Source: Portunus trituberculatus
Taxonomy: Eukaryota > Arthropoda > Malacostraca > Decapoda > Portunidae
DNA length: 64,000 nucleotides
NCBI RefSeq assembly: GCF_017591435.1
Contig: NC_059296.1
Coordinates: forward strand, 4,451,001-4,515,000
Direction of reading: 5' to 3'
Part shown: piece by piece, positions 27,274 through 51,661 of the stretch
How the letters are laid out: every line of letters begins with the position of its first letter
Position numbering within the stretch: the first letter of the stretch is position 1
Program-made: the position numbers and the translations under genes
The notes under the pieces: generated by a model
The model's database searches: none
Seen by the model: the letters and a program-made list of their open reading frames with translations, nothing else
Told to the model about the DNA's origin: nothing

Positions 27274-29008
27274 TGTTTCCCATTGCATGTGTTTGAATGA
27301 TTGCTGGTTTATTTCCCTCTGTAATGAAACATGCTATGTATGCGTGCCGTGTTTGTGTGTAGGTATCTATTTATTTATGTATGTGCATATCGGCCTCACT
27401 TGATTCCCTAGTGCATAATAAGAACAGGCCTTCACGAGTGGCCGGACATGCATGTATGGATGTATGCCTGGTTTTGTTTGTATGCAGGCCTGGCTATATT
27501 AATTCTGGCTGTATGGAAAATATTAATATATGCAGGTCTAATATGCATTTATGTAGGTATGCCACTTCACCATTGTCCCTCCATCCTCCTTCCTCCGCCT
27601 CGACTCACCCCTTGCCTCCTTCCTATCATGACTCCTCTTCCCTTGCATACTTTCTCTCCCTCAACTTTCTCATAGTGACACATTGAAAATCAAACGACCG
27701 TGGGAAAGAAATGCAAAAAAAAAAAAAAAAACGTATTGTGAGCGTGTTCTGTATATCAGTTTCTATCTAGAGTAAAGAAAGAAGTATTGACGAGAGATGA
27801 AATGTTTATGTCACTCTATTTCTATCCTTCGTCCTCTTCCTTTTCGTCTCATCTCCTCTCCCCTCACGCCTTCACGCTTCCAGCAGGCAGCGGGAGACTC
27901 GCTTGGGGTCCGTGACCGTGTCTGGGCCTCCGTCACGTCTGTTTTGTTACGTCCTCGGCGTGAAGAACCATGACGAACATGTAGGAATGGACGGACAGCC
28001 ACAGGATGTTTTTTTCTTATAGGGCGTAGGAGTCATTGTGCTGCCGGAATGAGTGAGTGGGTAAGTGCTCCTTGCCGAGGGTCACGTGGTGGGTGGAGGG
28101 CTGGAGGGAGCAAGAGGCAAGGTGCAGACTGTGAGCAAGTCAAGGGTTACAAATCAAGACAACTGAGAGGAAGACCCGATGGCTGTGACTTCATCGCGGT
28201 GTGGCGTCACGCAGGGTGGGAGCAACCTGGTCTTGGTGGTTGTATCGTGTAGTGAGGTGCCGTGTTTGTGCCTCGTGTTGTGCTCTACGTTTGCACTTCG
28301 AGCCTTCATTCTGAGATAAGAGACAAGCCACGATCGTGTTAGTTAACTTGGCGAGGGCAAGACCGATTACATTGAGCTGTGGTACGAGGGAGTATATAAG
28401 GGAGGCAGAGTGCAATTAATGAAGATTGGGTTTATTAATCAGATGAATTCAATTACACGCTTGCATCCATGTACTACATCTCAACTCAACACGCGAGAGA
28501 GAAATTACTTCCTTCCCTTAGATGATAAGCTAATGATTTATTTACATTAAGTATATTGTAAACAATGAGTCAGGTAGGCACACTGAACAGTTACTTTACG
28601 TCAAGGGTACAGCACGGAAAGAGGCAGGAGCGTATAAGGCACAATATCATAAACCTATTTTTTTCCTACAGGGTAAAGGTGCTAGTCAGGTGAGCAGAGC
28701 GAGCACAGGTGATTACCGGCCCACCTGCCCAGTCAACAGGCGAGTCAAATTTCACCTTCTTGAGACGAGTGAGATAAAAAAATATAGTATAATCCATCGT
28801 TCCGGCTGTCTCGGGGCAACAACAACAGATAGGCAGATGATGTTTCAAGACGAATCGGCGCCGCCACCCTACCATTTAGCATGTCTCGGGTTTCATCGGC
28901 GCGCTGCCTTACTATATCATTATAGCCTTTACGCCAATCACCCAGCCTCCAAAAAGGGGTCGATATGATATGGACCCAACCCACCTCACATGTCAGGAGG
29001 CACGTCTG

Positions 29009-29011
<3 letters not shown>
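27272..29011. other. Unique non-coding DNA with cryptic TATGCAGG words
   Basis: 27360-27560 has scattered TATG/GCAGGCCTG words without a fixed period. 28030-28260 is G-rich. No gene or element recognised. Confidence 0.4.

Positions 29012-29089
<78 letters not shown>
29012..29089. repeat. (GT)n microsatellite
   Basis: Thirty-nine GT units. Confidence 0.97.
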
Positions 29090-29090
<1 letters not shown>

Positions 29091-31481
29091 GGAAGGTGAG
29101 TGTGCGTTTGCGTGTGTGTTTAGAAAGGTGGCGTGTACGTGCGTGTGGTGGGGAATTATCGGTAGTAAGGCCCAAAAGCAGACTCATTCCCGCCTCTCAT
29201 TTTCTCCGCCGCCCAGGAATCTCTTGGCTTCATCGCGGAAGATTTATGCAAGCTTCACATTCCCCTTGCCGCCGCGTCACCGTCCCACCGCCACCGTCCA
29301 GCTTAACGACGCGTCCACCTTTTGTTTCCTCCGTGTCGGGTTCTCGCTCGTCTCTTGTAGATTAACCTGTCACCGCGCCACTCCTGCGTCGCCTTTCACT
29401 TCCCGAGACGCCATTGATGTTTAGGTGCTTTATGGAAGTCGTTACTCCTCTCCCACCTCTTTTCCCTTCTTCCATTTTTCCTCCTCCACCCCCTCCACCT
29501 CTTTTCTCTCCAGACGTTAACCCTCTGAACATATTCGCGTGTGGAGATGAACCAGATCGATACACTCTCGCCTGTTCCTCTTCTTCTTGCATGGGTTTCT
29601 CTGGAGGATGTATTGGCGAAACGCTGCGGGATATTGTGTTCGTTTTAAAATATATTAAAGGTAAAGCTGCAGTGGTGCCAGTGGGTAGGGGCGGAGGACA
29701 TGCATCTGTGAGCAAGGTCCCCGCTGATGCTGGTCACGTCACCTGCGTGCATCCTCCTGACGCACCGCGGCAGGTGAGGGATATAGCATCTCGGCGCGCC
29801 AATTCCTTCATGTCCTGCGTTTAATGTGCACGAGCAGCGAGATCTATGATAGGTGTGGCTCCCACCCGCTAGCCAGGGCTCTGTGATTATTTTTACTGCA
29901 TGTGGTCTGCGCCTTAGCCCGACCGTGGTGTTAATTGCCCGAGGCTGATGGACGAGGGTGGTCTGAGCGAAGGCGCTGGAGGGACAGGACACGCAAAGGC
30001 CTCAACTTGTTTATTTAGCCTCGTTAGGTGCGTGGAACAACGAGACGCCTTGGGACGCTCTAGATACATATCGTTAGCGACGGTGGACCAGCAGCCTTTT
30101 TTATTATGAGATGGAGTAGAAATGTAGCGATACTTCTATTTCTGACGGCTGACGTTGGTAATAAACCCTACCATCTATTGGCGGCGGCAGTGATGAATTA
30201 AGGTTAACCAACTGACAGATAGCCAACGTTTCAGTGGTTCTTCGGCGGGGTTGTCACACAGATTTCATCCAATATGCTGTGATTTATAACCTAGCGCCCT
30301 ATTCCCTTATGATTTTAATGTACTCGCAGGCGCGGTGACAGAGGAACCTTGACTCTATATAATCCATAGCATTGAAAGGAGTAGATTTCCATCAGGTGAA
30401 GAAAGTAGCTTACTCAAATAGTAATGAAAGGAAGTTGGGCGACATTTATTTAATTATACATGTTGCACCATCAGTGGTTTTAGTCACGAAGTTTCTTTAT
30501 TCTAAATTTAGCAGCTTAAAGTATATAGATATAAGGGACGTAATTTAAGAAAGCTTTAAAAAGACTTGGTTTTCAGAGAACTTTATTATGTTCAGCAATG
30601 TAAGCACGGTGTCTCAAAACTTGCTTCCGTATCACTGAAGACCATTGTGATACAGGTACCACATACGTGGAGAAATGTTTCAGTGAGGTGCAGTGCTTTA
30701 CTACGATACCCCCAGACTGTGCTTCCTGCTCATCCCTACCCAAGTTACGTTATTGAAGAAACCTTACTCTTTTTTCTCCTCGGATAGGCAGAAATCTTAA
30801 GGATGCGATGTGGGTGTCACGAGTGTTATTGATCACGTGGCGGAGGAAGAGCGATGGTATAGAATATCCTTGAGTATCCTTTGCACTAAGAATAGATACA
30901 AAAACAAAAGAAAAACGTATATATACACCAAGAGAATAGAGGAAGTGACGCATGATTTCCATATGTGGAGAGTGGAGCAGGAGGAGGAGGAGGAGGCGAG
31001 TATGGTCCATGCACTGGCTGTTGCAAGTCTAATTTCGCATTCAGAACAGTGATTTTACTGCCTGCAGAATCTATCATATCCCGGTGATCGATTGGTCCCC
31101 CACGTGGGCCATCTGGGGCCATTACATCCAGACGGGGCCATGAATTATGGAACTCAGGGTCGGGGTCAAGTCGGTTCCCTCTGGCCAGCGCCCCACCTCG
31201 CCCTCTTCCTCATCACCACCCATCACTATACTATATCCCGTTTTTTCCTCCTCTATCCTTTCGCATTTAGAATTGATATATTATATAGTTTCCATTCCCA
31301 GTACCTGTTCGTAACTCTGGGCTCCTCTCTTCCAATTCTCCTCCTTCTCATCCTCCTCTTATTTTTCCTTCCTTTCTCCTCTTCCTCCCTCAGGCCGTGA
31401 TGCTACTTCTAACATCTATACTCCCTCCTGCGCCATCTGGACACTGCCTCCCTGCACTCTGACATCGTGATAACCCTCATT

Positions 31482-31486
<5 letters not shown>
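29090..31486. other. Unique non-coding DNA
   Basis: The longest stretch between repeats in the first half. 29200-29830 is GC-richer with frames of up to 144 codons on both strands that overlap one another and show no family signature. 30970-30995 has a short GGA run and 31320-31390 is pyrimidine-rich. No gene recognised. Confidence 0.4.

Positions 31487-31535
<49 letters not shown>
31487..31535. repeat. (CT)n microsatellite
   Basis: About 24 CT units. Confidence 0.97.
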
Positions 31536-31538
<3 letters not shown>

Positions 31539-31722
31539 TCCTGGTCCCTTGCCACCATTTTTTTTTCTTTCTCTGTTGTCATATTTAGGTTTCTCCTGTC
31601 TCCCATTTCCTGCTTTCCCTCAGTCCCCATCACGAATAACGACAATGTTTCCGCGTCTTTCTCTCATTCCCACAGCGTGTTATAGATCAACAGATACCCT
31701 CGTTCTAGTCTAACAGTACTAT

Positions 31723-31724
<2 letters not shown>

Positions 31725-31784
<60 letters not shown>
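31725..31784. repeat. (TC)n microsatellite
   Basis: Thirty TC units, 190 bp from the previous CT array. Confidence 0.97.
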
Positions 31785-31787
<3 letters not shown>

Positions 31788-32324
31788 CTAGCACAAGCAT
31801 ATCTTCCACTCTCTCTTCCTTCATCATCATTTCCCCTCCTGCTCCCCTCCACCCCGACAGTTCACCTCCAGCAGTAGGAAGTCACCCCTTCACATCTTCC
31901 TTGCCACAACACGCCTTTCCGTGTTATGTTAATATTATCATTATTTGACCTTTCCTCTCCGCACCTCCCTCCTCCCCGACGGCGGCACGTGGAAGGCGCG
32001 AGTCACGGAGGTAAACGTGGGAACCGACCCCAGACACTTCCGACAGAACAATAAATTAGAGCGAGGAGGCAAAGGAGAGACGCAGACCAACCGGTTTTTC
32101 GAGAGCAGAGGGGGCAGTTTTTTTTCTAAGGGGGGTTGAAGGAGGGACAGTGGTGGTGAGTGTTTTCCCTGTGATTTATTGCATGGTTTTTGTATTGAGA
32201 CTCGGCTTATATATACCTGTCTGTATGCCTGTCTGTCTATCTGTTGGGTTTTAGTGTCTCTTTATGTGTTTATATGTTCTTATCAGTGTTCTTTATTATT
32301 GTGTTTTTTGTTTATTGTGTGTGT

Positions 32325-32326
<2 letters not shown>
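31785..32326. other. Unique non-coding DNA
   Basis: No gene seen; imperfect TCTG/CTGT words at 32216-32245 precede the GT array. Confidence 0.4.
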
Positions 32327-32422
<96 letters not shown>

Positions 32423-32426
32423 GTGT
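32327..32426. repeat. (GT)n microsatellite
   Basis: About 50 GT units with a single GC interruption near 32417. Confidence 0.97.
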
Positions 32427-33433
32427 CTTTCTATAGTTATTGCGTACGGTTCTTCTGAGATAAAGATAACGATAAATAGATAAATAGACAAATAGTTATG
32501 CATAAAACTAATAGAATAACTACACATGACTACCACCCACTTTTACGTTCTGCGAATTGATCTTCAGTGTTACAGGTCATGCTGAAAACCATCCACTAAA
32601 GGAAAGAGCAACTCACGAAATACAACCAAGAAAAACAAATCTAGTTAACGTCAACATCATTGGGCTATGAATCGAACTGCAGCATTTTCTTCCATTTCCT
32701 TTCCTACCTCACTCCATCTTCCATCCCTGCACAAACTTTCGCAATAACGAGAAAGAAAAAGAAGGAGAAAGAGAACCAGTAGAGTAGAGAACCAGGTCAC
32801 CAAAGAAAACGAACAATATTAGCACACTTTTCCTTGTCTTAACTCATTTCCGTCTTTGCAGGGCCTCCTTAGCGCCCCTTCGGCTCGCATACATTAAATC
32901 CTTAACCAGTTTTACAACACACCCATGAAATAATGGAGGAGAAAGGTGAAATCCAGCAGGGTGGAGGAGAAGAACCATCAGCAGGTGAACGATGCTGGTG
33001 TCACGCGCCCCGCCTGGCTGAGTAGCGGGCAAGCTAGAGGTGGAGCTGGCGGTAGGGTTGGAGGGCGGTAGGGCTGCGGGATGCTGGATGGGATGGCATT
33101 AACTATTGACTCACGAGAAGCCCCGCGGAGGAGGTGATGAATCCCGTACCGCCGACCATCATGCACCGTCATGCAAATGCTCTTCTTAACACCCGTATCG
33201 CGCCCCGCCTCACGCGCTGCCTTGTGTTTTATGGCACCAGAACTCGCCGCCGGTGGTAGTGGTGGTGGTGGTGGTGGGGTTGGTGGTGGCAGGGAAGAAG
33301 GCAGGAAGAGGAATGTGGAAGGGACGGGAATGAGGAGTGTTAGGAGAGGGAGAGGGGGAGAAAGATAGAGAGAGGGAGAAGAGGAAGAGAACGTGCCGAT
33401 GAAAGATGAAGGGAAAGTGTGAAGGATAGAGAA

Positions 33434-33436
<3 letters not shown>
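32427..33436. other. Unique non-coding DNA with a GGT patch
   Basis: (GGT)n-like sequence at 33254-33290. 33290-33436 is purine-rich. No gene seen. Confidence 0.45.

Positions 33437-33465
<29 letters not shown>
33437..33465. repeat. Short (GA)n
   Basis: About 14 GA units. Confidence 0.95.
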
Positions 33466-33468
<3 letters not shown>

Positions 33469-33589
33469 CACAGCAGTAAGGGAGATGAAAGAAGGAACCG
33501 AAAATTAACTAGAAAATGGCTTAAAAGGAAGAAGGTATTGAAATGAAAAATAAAATCCATGTATAAGTGGAAAAGAAATACAGAAATAG

Positions 33590-33592
<3 letters not shown>

Positions 33593-33677
<85 letters not shown>
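33593..33677. repeat. (GA)n microsatellite
   Basis: About 42 GA units. Confidence 0.97.
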
Positions 33678-37384
<3,707 letters not shown>

Positions 37385-37410
37385 CACACACACACACACA
37401 CACACACACA
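37385..37410. repeat. Short (CA)n
   Basis: Thirteen CA units. Confidence 0.95.
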
Positions 37411-37876
37411 ACGCTTGTCAACACTTATGAAAGACAAATCTACGTGTAAAATTGCCTCATTCTTTTTCCCTCATACCAGTCTTACCTGCCTGAAGCAGCG
37501 CACAGACGGCGAGGGACGCGTCGGGTCCTCAGGTTAACTTGGGCAAACACAAACTCGGCACCACAAACACTCCGGTCCCGGGAAGCGGCGAGTCATGGGG
37601 TCAGCTGGCCCGGCACGAGGCGCGGGCCACGCTGGGACGCGAAACAGGAAAACAAATGAACGAAAACAAATTTACCGTCAGCCAGAGAAATAAATGACCT
37701 GTTAACTTGAATCATTGTGACTGATTTGTTTTGCTGGAGTTGCTTTCAAGAGCATACACTCGAAATTCTCACGTCAAGTCAGGTATGTGAGTGTTCCGAG
37801 TGGTGGCCGTGAGTGTCCTGAGTGTGAGCGATGTTCTAAGTAATAAATTCTATGAAAACAAAAAGGAGTGTTCAGA

Positions 37877-37878
<2 letters not shown>
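37411..37878. other. Unique non-coding DNA
   Basis: No gene seen. Confidence 0.4.
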
Positions 37879-38231
<353 letters not shown>

Positions 38232-38245
38232 TAATAGCTTTTGTG

Positions 38246-38820
38246 TAGTGCATTCCTTGTCCCATGAGGGAGGGAAGGTAAGTTGGGATTGATATAGGCA
38301 TTGGTTCTGCAAAAATAATACAAATATATGTCAATAGCAATGTGAGTGTAGCGCATTCCTTATGATCCATAGAGAGAAGAATACGGGACGGGGCACGAAA
38401 AGATTAACATAAATACTGATTGCTGAGTAGATGTAATATTAAGAGTGTTGGAGCTTTGTTGTTGGAAGCGACTTGACTCGGTCGTATCCTGGTGACGTGA
38501 GGGAAGGAAACACGGGTAAGAGGCAGGAAAGTACTGAAACACTGGGATAGATAATGATTGGTGTTTGAGTGGGACTAGAAGGTAAATGTCTGTACTTGAT
38601 CTGAGGAGGATGCATTCTTGGTGGCGTGAAGAAAGGAATTTCCGGGACGCGTCAAGAAATGGCTATAATGATTGATGTTTGAATATAGTATTGACATGAC
38701 TAGAACGTAGTTGTTATAGTGACTTGAGCCAGGTGCATTTTTGGTGACGTGAGGGAGCGAAGGTTCAGGACGGGGCACGGAGGGACAGCAATGGGTATCG
38801 ATTGGTGACCGCTGCGACAA
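38246..38820. repeat. Degenerate minisatellite, unit about 104-129 bp
   Basis: Five units begin at about 38246, 38350, 38479, 38607 and 38731. Each opens with a TAGTGCATTCCT-like word, then GTGACGTGAGGGA, GGGACGGGGCACG, a GATTGGTGTTTGA-like segment and GACTTGA. Best-preserved pairs are units 3-5 (spacings 128 and 124). It starts 19 bp after the AT array. Confidence 0.85.
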
Positions 38821-39100
38821 CCTGCCGAGTCACTTCGAGTCCCGACACGGGGCTCCTCATATTCAGCCGGGTCGCCTCCGGCAGTCTTGACGTTAAGTTC
38901 ATTAGTCAATAAAAAGAATCGTTGAGTAAATGTTGATTATCAAATTCTCTCCAGTCATTGATTAAGACGAGATTTTTTCCTACAATAAAGAAAAAAAAAA
39001 CTTTCTCTTTTGGGATCTTTATATTCATCTTCCTCCACGCTCTCTTTTCCTCTCAGTCTCCATGTTTTTCTTCTATTATACCAAAAGTTGATTATATATT
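38821..39100. other. Unique AT-rich non-coding DNA
   Basis: No gene seen; A-run at 38990-39000. Confidence 0.4.
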
Positions 39101-39298
39101 ACAAGAGTCTGTGAGTCTCCTTCGACGCTCACTTGGCCAGGACCAACAAAGCGAACCAAGAACACTCGCCTTGGTGCGCCGCGGCCTGCGGAAGGCACTC
39201 ACTAATGCAGCGCTGCTCTCCAGAAATCAGCGTCGAGACGCGATCCGGAATTGCTTGAACAGCGCAGGTTTGCCATACAAATTTGAGGTGAACTTATG
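39101..39298 (+). other. Possible exon, unidentified
   Basis: The end of the frame 38958-39298 (about 65 codons to TGA) has protein-like composition and GC content unlike its AT-rich left flank, e.g. RTLALVRRGLRKALTN and RNQRRDAIRNCLNSAGL. A GAG|GTGAAC donor-like site lies near 39287. No family recognised and no clear acceptor, so this is only a candidate. Confidence 0.25.
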
Positions 39299-39421
39299 AC
39301 ATTAAAATTTTCACTGTCAACAGCGGTCCGTCGATGAAATGCGTCAATGCAAAGAGAAATATTGGAAGAAAAGACCAAATCTAAATATGACGGAGAAGCA
39401 CGCTGGTGTATTTACAGAAAG

Positions 39422-39423
<2 letters not shown>

Positions 39424-39501
<78 letters not shown>
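39424..39501. repeat. (CT)n microsatellite
   Basis: About 39 CT units. Confidence 0.97.
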
Positions 39502-45757
<6,256 letters not shown>

Positions 45758-45989
45758 AAGGACGCCGTGGTACAATGGAACCATGCGTGCTTTGGGGTCC
45801 GAGGGGTCTCCAAGCGCACGGGTTCGAATCATGTCCACGGTCCGACTGTAGGTTGGGCTTCCTCACTCGGGGCAACGGTTTCCTAGCGGGTGGGCTTTGA
45901 GATAGGAGGTACCCCGAAAAGTATCCCTTTAGCCCAGAAATTCCCGTGAAAAGCCCACATGGTATAAATAAAGAAAATGAAAAAAAAAA
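45758..45989 (+). mobile_element. tRNA-derived SINE
   Basis: The head (about 45758-45850) carries an RNA polymerase III A box (TGGTACAATGG, 45768-45778) and B box (GGTTCGAATCA, 45831-45841), spaced about 52 bp. That spacing and the GGGTCTCCAAGCGC segment before the T arm suggest a Leu/Ser-type tRNA with a long variable arm. The acceptor arms GGACGCCGTGG and CCACGGTCC pair imperfectly. An unrelated body of about 130 bp follows, then an A-rich tail ending in nine A at 45981-45989. Target-site duplication uncertain. Confidence 0.85.
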
Positions 45990-46167
45990 CTTAGTGAGGC
46001 ACCGTGGGAGCACTGGAAGGGGAAATGAGATGAATAGTTTTAATAAAGTGCTTTGGTGTTCTGGATTTTAATGTGTTGGTATGCATGTGCGTGCAAACCG
46101 AGTCTTAGGGAACTTATTTATTGATGTGCGTGTAGGTCATCGATTGCATTCAAGTACAGACACACAT

Positions 46168-46169
<2 letters not shown>
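45990..46169. other. SINE 3' flank with a possible second tRNA-like head
   Basis: GGCACCGTGGGAGCACTGGAA at about 45998-46018 resembles the SINE head, without a B box. Otherwise featureless. Confidence 0.25.

Positions 46170-46239
<70 letters not shown>
46170..46239. repeat. (CA)n microsatellite
   Basis: Thirty-five CA units. Confidence 0.97.
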
Positions 46240-46243
<4 letters not shown>

Positions 46244-46380
46244 ATACTAATGGCGTTTAGTATAAATAATCATCTAATATGTTGAAGGCAATTGGTACAG
46301 CGACAATATAATCATTACCATTATTTTCCTCCTACTTTTCTTCCTCCCTTTTCTTCCTTCTCGTCCGTATAACATTATTG

Positions 46381-46615
46381 CCATCACCACCACCCTCATC
46401 ATCATCACCATCATCATCACACCACCCTCATCATTAACGGTATCATAATCACCATCGTCATCACCGTTACCAATCTGCATATCATTACCAGTATCATAAT
46501 CGATCTCATAATTAAAATCACCGTGCCACCACCAACAACACCACCACCATCACCAGCACCATCACCACCACCACCACCACCACCATCGTCATCACCACCA
46601 CCACCACCACCGCAG
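46381..46615. repeat. Imperfect (ATC)n/(ACC)n trinucleotide tract
   Basis: CATCAC, CACCAC and CATCAT words predominate for about 235 bp, ATC-rich on the left and CCA-rich at 46528-46612. The Asp/Gly/Met-rich minus frames are products of it. Confidence 0.85.
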
Positions 46616-49814
<3,199 letters not shown>

Positions 49815-50132
49815 CAATACCCAGCGAAAATCCACCCACATTTTTCTCCTTTGTGAGCGCGAGGGTGAAAAAATACAGTAGTTTCCACACACAGGGATGT
49901 TATTATTCGTGCGGGGAGTCTACACCGCGCGGCTCATCAGAACACCAAGAAAAATACCCGGGAAAAATAGTCAAAAAGTAGAAGTAAAAGACCTCAGTAT
50001 ATTTGAGGTGCGTCGGGTGTTTGTGGAGAGGCGATGTGTTTCAATTACTCAAGTGCGTTACTCTCTCTTCACGATAAAACACAGGGCGTCTCATCAATCT
50101 TTATTCATCCTCGTTGCTAATTACATTTCTCC

Positions 50133-50137
<5 letters not shown>
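49815..50137. other. Unique non-coding DNA
   Basis: No gene seen. Confidence 0.4.

Positions 50138-50208
<71 letters not shown>
50138..50208. repeat. (CT)n microsatellite
   Basis: About 35 CT units. Confidence 0.97.
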
Positions 50209-50211
<3 letters not shown>

Positions 50212-50383
50212 CCGCCCTCCGAAACCAACTAATCGAAACAAGATTTTAATATGCTAATTATGTGCGTGTGGAACTGAATAACCGGCTGAGTGTGGGAGAT
50301 GCAAGCGATAATCCCTAATATCACTGAAGATCATCACCAGATAAGATAAGGCCAGCATCCACCAAGCCTCCAATTCCTCTTTT

Positions 50384-50387
<4 letters not shown>

Positions 50388-50479
<92 letters not shown>
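50388..50479. repeat. (GT)n microsatellite
   Basis: Forty-six GT units. Confidence 0.97.
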
Positions 50480-50480
<1 letters not shown>

Positions 50481-50794
50481 TGTGTGTCTTTCTCTCTCTT
50501 CTTCCCATCTACACAGGTTATATTTGGCGCACAGCTGCAGCGGGATCGGAATGTACTGGGATATTGGTTCAGTGGGTATAGTGTGGCTGGTCGTGTGCCT
50601 GTAATGGGTAATGGAACAGCCTGCTTGTTGCTTCCTGGCGCTGCTGGTGAAGGTGGTGGTGGTTGTGGCGGTGGTAGTGGTGGTGGTGGTGTCAAGGTTG
50701 AACTAAGAATGAACAGGAAGAGGTGAAGAAGAAGGAAGAAGGGAAGAAATTGGAGTGGAGGAAAGTAGGAAGGTATTTGATGCGCACATAAGCA

Positions 50795-50799
<5 letters not shown>
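50480..50799. other. Unique DNA with a GGT patch
   Basis: (GGT)n-like sequence at 50649-50692. No gene seen. Confidence 0.45.

Positions 50800-50877
<78 letters not shown>
50800..50877. repeat. Compound (TC)n(AC)n microsatellite
   Basis: About 19 TC units, then about 20 AC units. Confidence 0.97.
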
Positions 50878-50878
<1 letters not shown>

Positions 50879-51170
50879 CATGGCGGTGTCGCTAAGCCAA
50901 ACAAGTGGAGGAGGAGATGTTTTATTCTTCCCTCAGCCTCCGTGTGACTTGTTTACCTGGCTGCCTGGAGTCCTGCGCCGCACATTAGCTAATCCTCTGT
51001 GCGCCGCCGCCCCGCCAGCCAGCCTGGACACGCGCCGCCCCTCCACAGGGCCTCCGCTTCCCTCAGGTCCGGCAGAACATGTGCTTATTACATTTACAAA
51101 TCAGGCCTAAAGGAGTTTCAGACAGAATACTAAAAAAAATGTTAATATTATTTTTGTATTTTAATGTTCT

Positions 51171-51172
<2 letters not shown>

Positions 51173-51219
<47 letters not shown>
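51173..51219. repeat. (TC)n microsatellite
   Basis: About 23 TC units. Confidence 0.97.
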
Positions 51220-51221
<2 letters not shown>

Positions 51222-51628
51222 ATGACATCCCTCTCAGCACTTTCTCGCGTCATCACCTGCAAGTCAGTCAGCCACTTGCGTCCCCGTCGCCTTTCGCGTC
51301 CTCCTCGCCGTGGACGGCCTGGGCTAGCGAGGAGGCGCCGTAAAAGGGTCGTGCCGCGAAGGGTTTTCTCCATTTGCACGCCAGGCGAAGTTGTAAAATA
51401 GGATGACTTGCCCCAAAGTGTTGAATATACATGCGCGCTAATGACAGAGATTACGATATTTGTTGAATGGGAAAATGGTGACTTATCATAGTTTTGACAC
51501 CCGGTGCAGCGGAGGCGCCTCTTGGAACCCCTGACAGGTAATCATGAATAAAAGAAGGCTTGGTCCAAGGGCATTATTTACGTTGATTGTTAAGTGAAAC
51601 GCGGTGTGTCCTGGGAGTAGGGCAGACT

Positions 51629-51661
<33 letters not shown>

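Noticed and set aside
50880..51110. ATGGCGG-initiated 76-codon frame just after a CA array
   Set aside because: Pro/Ala-rich, no family match; the ATGGCGG context also resembles a YY1/Pho-type word but a single site is not evidence.
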